From Longimonas sp040409695 (GTDB lineage: Bacteria > Bacteroidota > Rhodothermia > Rhodothermales > Salinibacteraceae): a stretch of 21,761 nucleotides of DNA. Position numbers and translations under genes: made by a program. The DNA lies in NCBI RefSeq assembly GCF_040409695.1, contig NZ_JARWGJ010000198.1, positions 1 to 21,761 on the forward strand, given 5' to 3'. The notes beneath the pieces are model-generated. The model was not told the origin of the DNA. It did no database searches and saw only the letters and a program-made list of their open reading frames with translations. Position 1 is the stretch's first letter, and each line of letters opens with the position of its first letter. Of this stretch, positions 20,119-21,761 are shown one piece after another.

Positions 20119-20835
20119 TCAATTGCGGTTTCGACGGCGGCGGCCACGTGAGCGCCCGCTCTGCTTCTGCTTGCGCTGCTGGGCCTGTACGTTCGGACTG
20201 AGGTCGGGCTGACCGAGAATCTCACCGCGGTGAATCCACACTTTTACGCCGATAGTACCGTAAATGGTCAGTGCCGTCGCTTTTGCAAAATCAATATCGG
20301 CACGAATCGTGTGGAGAGGAACGCGGCCTTCAAGATACTCTTCGATGCGTCCCATCTCTGCACCTCCAAGACGACCTGCAACGCGAATGCGTATTCCTTC
20401 TGCGCCCATTCGCATGGCCGAGGTCATAGCCTGCTTCATTGCTCGCCGGTACGAGATACGTCCTTCAAGCTGCTGGGCGATGTTCTTCGCCACCAGCGTT
20501 GCGTCAAGCTCTGGGCTTTTAATCTCGCTGATGTTGATCTGGATGTCTTTCCCAGTCAGCCGCTTCAACTCCTCACGTAGCTTCTCGACCTCGCTTCCCC
20601 CACGGCCAATCACGACGCCAGGACGGCTCGTGTGCAGCGTCAGGATTACGCGCTTCGGAGTGCGTTCAATCACAGCGCGGCTCAGCCCGGCACGACGCAG
20701 ACGCGCATCCAGGTACTCGCGAATTCTGTGGTCTTCCTCTATGTTTTCTTGCAGGTTCTGCTCGGAGTACCAGTTGGAATCCCAACCACGAATGATACCG
20801 AGCCGAAATCCGATTGGATGTGTTTTTTGACCCAA
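20119..20835 (-). CDS. rpsC: 30S ribosomal protein S3 (TTG start)
   Basis: 238 residues. The N-terminus is the near-universal MGQKTHPIGFRLG, but its first codon is TTG (20833-20835). No ATG or GTG is close, so the TTG is firm. A GAGG 8 nt upstream gives a Shine-Dalgarno that most neighbours lack. The KH domain shows VVIGRGGSEVEKLREELKRL, and the C-terminal domain ends in a basic Arg/Gln tail. S3 lines the mRNA entry channel. A stem-loop lies in the 73-bp gap after rplV. Confidence 0.98.
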   Translation of the reverse strand: MGQKTHPIGFRLGIIRGWDSNWYSEQNLQENIEEDHRIREYLDARLRRAGLSRAVIERTPKRVILTLHTSRPGVVIGRGGSEVEKLREELKRLTGKDIQINISEIKSPELDATLVAKNIAQQLEGRISYRRAMKQAMTSAMRMGAEGIRIRVAGRLGGAEMGRIEEYLEGRVPLHTIRADIDFAKATALTIYGTIGVKVWIHRGEILGQPDLSPNVQAQQRKQKQSGRSRGRRRRNRN

Positions 20836-20850
20836 GGGTGATACCTCGTT
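20824..20850 (-). promoter_or_regulatory. Shine-Dalgarno fixing the rpsC TTG start
   Basis: On the minus strand AACGAGGTATCACCC precedes TTG GGT CAA. GAGG complements the anti-Shine-Dalgarno with 8 nt spacing. It decides the start codon together with the conserved GQKTHP N-terminus. Confidence 0.7.
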
Positions 20851-20885
20851 TTCCTATACAAATGTAGCGATCGAAAGCTGACGAA

Positions 20886-20902
20886 TGGACGCGGTGCGTC
20901 CA
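20886..20902 (-). other. Hairpin just after rplV
   Basis: TGGACGC (20886-20892) and GCGTCCA (20896-20902) make a perfect 7-bp, GC-rich stem with a 3-nt loop, six bases after the rplV stop. There is no T-tract. It is probably an mRNA structure between rplV and rpsC. Confidence 0.55.
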
Positions 20903-20908
20903 GCGCAG

Positions 20909-21265
20909 CTACGCAACGGGCTCGCGCTCACGCACTTCCACGACAACCGTCAGGTGGGTGGTGCGCTTGCGAATCGGCTTCGCACGCCCGCGGGCAGCTG
21001 CCTTGAACCGCTTGAAAGTAGGCCCTTCGTCGGCGCGAATTTCTTTGATGACCAACTCGCTCTCATCGAAGCGCTCGTCATGCTTATCCATCAGGTTAAA
21101 GACCGCAGACCGGATTGTCTTTTCGACAACCTCTGTTGGTTTCTGAGGCATAAAGCTGAGGATGTTGATCGCTTCTGGCACCGAACGGTCACGCACCAAG
21201 TTGATGACGCGCCGCACTTTCATCGGCGAGTTCCGAATGTATTTTTGTACAGCTCGTGCTTCCAT
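20909..21265 (-). CDS. rplV: 50S ribosomal protein L22
   Basis: 118 residues. VQKYIRNSPMKVRRVINLV at the N-terminus and FKAAARGRAKPIRKRTTHL near the end (the beta hairpin reaching into the exit tunnel) are diagnostic. The loop forms part of the tunnel constriction. It lies between rpsS (57 bp) and rpsC (73 bp). Confidence 0.98.
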   Translation of the reverse strand: MEARAVQKYIRNSPMKVRRVINLVRDRSVPEAINILSFMPQKPTEVVEKTIRSAVFNLMDKHDERFDESELVIKEIRADEGPTFKRFKAAARGRAKPIRKRTTHLTVVVEVREREPVA

Positions 21266-21322
21266 AATGCTTTTCAGTTTGTGGGCGCAGGGCCTCTCGT
21301 TGGTACATGCACGCTATCTCTG

Positions 21323-21610
21323 TTAGGCGCGGCGTGTTCGCTTGTCAACCTTCGATTTTGCGTGTCCCTTAAAGGTCCGGGTAGGCGCAAACTCTCCCAG
21401 TTTATGGCCAACCATGTTTTCTGACACATATACCGGGATAAACTGCCGACCGTTGTGCACCGCAAAGGTATGCCCCACAAAGTCTGGCGTGATAATGGAG
21501 TCGCGGCTCCACGTCTTGATGACCTTCTTTTTCTGGGACTCGTTGAGCGCGTCTACCTTGCGTTGCAGCTTGTAGTAGACGTAAGGGCCCTTGCGTAGTG
21601 AGCGAGGCAT
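21323..21610 (-). CDS. rpsS: 30S ribosomal protein S19
   Basis: 95 residues, normal length. MPRSLRKGPYVYYKLQRKV, TWSRDSIITPDFVGHTFAV and NMVGHKLGEFAPTRTFKGH are typical. S19 forms the head complex with S13 near the A site. It follows rplB by 48 bp and has no Shine-Dalgarno. Confidence 0.98.
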   Translation of the reverse strand: MPRSLRKGPYVYYKLQRKVDALNESQKKKVIKTWSRDSIITPDFVGHTFAVHNGRQFIPVYVSENMVGHKLGEFAPTRTFKGHAKSKVDKRTRRA

Positions 21611-21658
21611 AATAGTTGGCTGGTGTAATCAGTCGGTAGCGTGCGTTAGCGGCAGTTC

Positions 21659-21761
21659 CTATCGGCGCTTCTTGCGCTCGGTCCGCCGCCGAATGATGTA
21701 TTTGTTGGATGTCTTGTTGCGTTTGCGGGTCTTGTAGCCCTTAGCAGGCACTCCTTTTCGG
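21659..21761 (-). CDS. rplB: 50S ribosomal protein L2, C-terminal end only
   Basis: The last 33 codons and the TAG stop (21659-21661) are present, and the rest runs off the right edge. The readable end KGVPAKGYKTRKRNKTSNKY and then IIRRRTERKKRR is the conserved L2 C-terminus. L2 is needed for subunit joining and peptidyl transfer. Its place ahead of rpsS is the normal S10-operon order. Confidence 0.95.
   Translation of the reverse strand, partial: RKGVPAKGYKTRKRNKTSNKYIIRRRTERKKRR

Noticed and set aside
1..21761. CRISPR arrays, prophage genes, toxin-antitoxin pairs, defence systems
   Set aside because: No regularly spaced repeats and no recognisable proteins of these kinds. The only tandem repeats are the short tracts listed as features.

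Overview
The window reads as a bacterial chromosome segment of housekeeping genes. Gene order, protein style and mostly Shine-Dalgarno-less starts fit the Bacteroidota/Rhodothermota branch. Acidic tails on several normally basic proteins hint at a salt-adapted, Salinibacter-like relative. This placement is inferred from the sequence alone.

The left part (1-5200) is mixed. At the edge lies a 29-codon tail of a probable transposase. A minus-strand tRNA-His/tRNA-Glu pair follows, with its own promoter and terminator. Next come a PHP phosphoesterase and lumazine synthase (ribH) on the minus strand. A HIT protein resembling Ap4A phosphorylases and a DUF72 protein lie divergently on the plus strand. 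The Holliday-junction resolvase-like ruvX/yqgF and an HU-type DNA-binding protein with an acidic tail lie on the minus strand. Between ruvX and HU are two adjacent short tandem-repeat tracts and a possible 38-residue Met-rich ORF.

The middle (5181-7421) is a full-length bifunctional (p)ppGpp synthetase/hydrolase (Rel). An 18-bp tandem duplication covers its stop codon.

The right two thirds (7567-21761) is one minus-strand ribosomal superoperon (S10-spc-alpha). Reading in transcription order: rplB (partial), rpsS, rplV, rpsC, rplP, rpmC, rpsQ, rplN, rplX, rplE, rpsN, rpsH, rplF, rplR, rpsE, rpmD, rplO, secY, map, infA, rpsM, rpsK, rpsD, rpoA, rplQ, then a strong intrinsic terminator. Content is conventional: ribosomal proteins, the SecY translocon, methionine aminopeptidase, IF-1 and the RNA polymerase alpha subunit. 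Three points are less conventional. rpmJ (L36) is missing from its usual place between infA and rpsM. The gaps between genes are long (about 2.3 kb over 24 gaps). Many gaps carry clear stem-loops without U-tracts, the best being a 13-bp stem ahead of rpsD. I see no CRISPR array, prophage, defence island or other clearly new multi-gene system here.
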